A stretch of 6,052 bases of DNA. It comes from XYB2-FULL-45-11 sp964355525 (lineage in GTDB: Bacteria > Patescibacteriota > Patescibacteriia > UBA9934 > GWF2-40-263). Below, in pieces: positions 6,003-6,052 of the stretch. The notes under the pieces are model-generated. The model was not told the origin of the DNA. It was given only the letters and a program-made list of their open reading frames with translations, and searched no databases. Both the position numbers and the translations under genes were made by a program. The number at the start of each line of letters is the position of its first letter. Positions within the stretch are counted from its first letter, which is position 1. The stretch covers positions 1-6,052 of the forward strand of contig CAYHDY010000052.1 in the NCBI GenBank assembly GCA_964355525.1, written 5' to 3'.

Positions 6003-6052
6003 TTATCGAACGACACTGACGGCTGCGGCGCCTTCTGGATCACAGGCACCGG
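6003..6052 (-). CDS. C-terminal tail of a convergent gene cut by the right edge
   Basis: On the minus strand one frame reads GACDPEGAAAVSVVR and then stops at TAA (6005-6003), just before the bidirectional terminator. The position of stop and hairpin suggests the end of a gene that enters from the right. With about 16 codons visible, no family can be named; other frames here cannot be excluded. Confidence 0.45.
   Translation of the reverse strand, partial: GACDPEGAAAVSVVR

Overview
The window looks like bacterial chromosome. My best guess is a lineage of the Patescibacteria/CPR type, but this is an inference from gene style and organisation, with no marker-based proof. Supporting signs are a LytR-CpsA-Psr (LCP) protein with a large insertion, a histidyl-tRNA synthetase with a charged N-terminal extension, very short spacers, mostly Shine-Dalgarno-less starts, and two genes of unknown role. 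The standard genetic code fits: two genes end in TGA. All real genes share similar base composition, so nothing points to recent transfer. No insertion sequence, CRISPR array, rRNA, phage gene or integration site was seen.

Layout. Positions 1-2245 hold a minus-strand pair. An LCP-family cell-envelope protein gene is followed after only 2 nt by der (EngA), a ribosome-assembly GTPase that runs off the left edge. Their promoter (about 2256-2284, minus) is so close to the LCP start codon that the mRNA would be nearly leaderless. On the plus strand, a tRNA-Val(CAC) gene with encoded CCA (2356-2431) runs straight into its own terminator. Next comes a one-gene unit for a transglutaminase-like protein with a visible Cys-His-Asp triad (2572-3432). 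A 94-residue protein of unknown function (3507-3791) follows, in a self-contained unit with terminators on both sides and the only strong Shine-Dalgarno in the window. The last plus-strand block is lepB (signal peptidase I, 3857-4465) and hisS (histidyl-tRNA synthetase, 4526-5947), probably co-transcribed. It is closed by a strong hairpin that can serve both strands, because the last 50 bases carry the tail of a convergent minus-strand gene.

How the genes work together. Most are housekeeping: decoding (tRNA-Val, HisS), ribosome assembly (Der), protein export (LepB) and envelope assembly (LCP). They do not form one pathway. I see no complete new defence or mobile system. The least explained items are the transglutaminase-like orphan with its overlapping 8-codon upstream ORF, the autonomous 94-residue protein, a GC-rich palindrome inside the LCP linker, and a marked excess of GATC and GCGATCGC.
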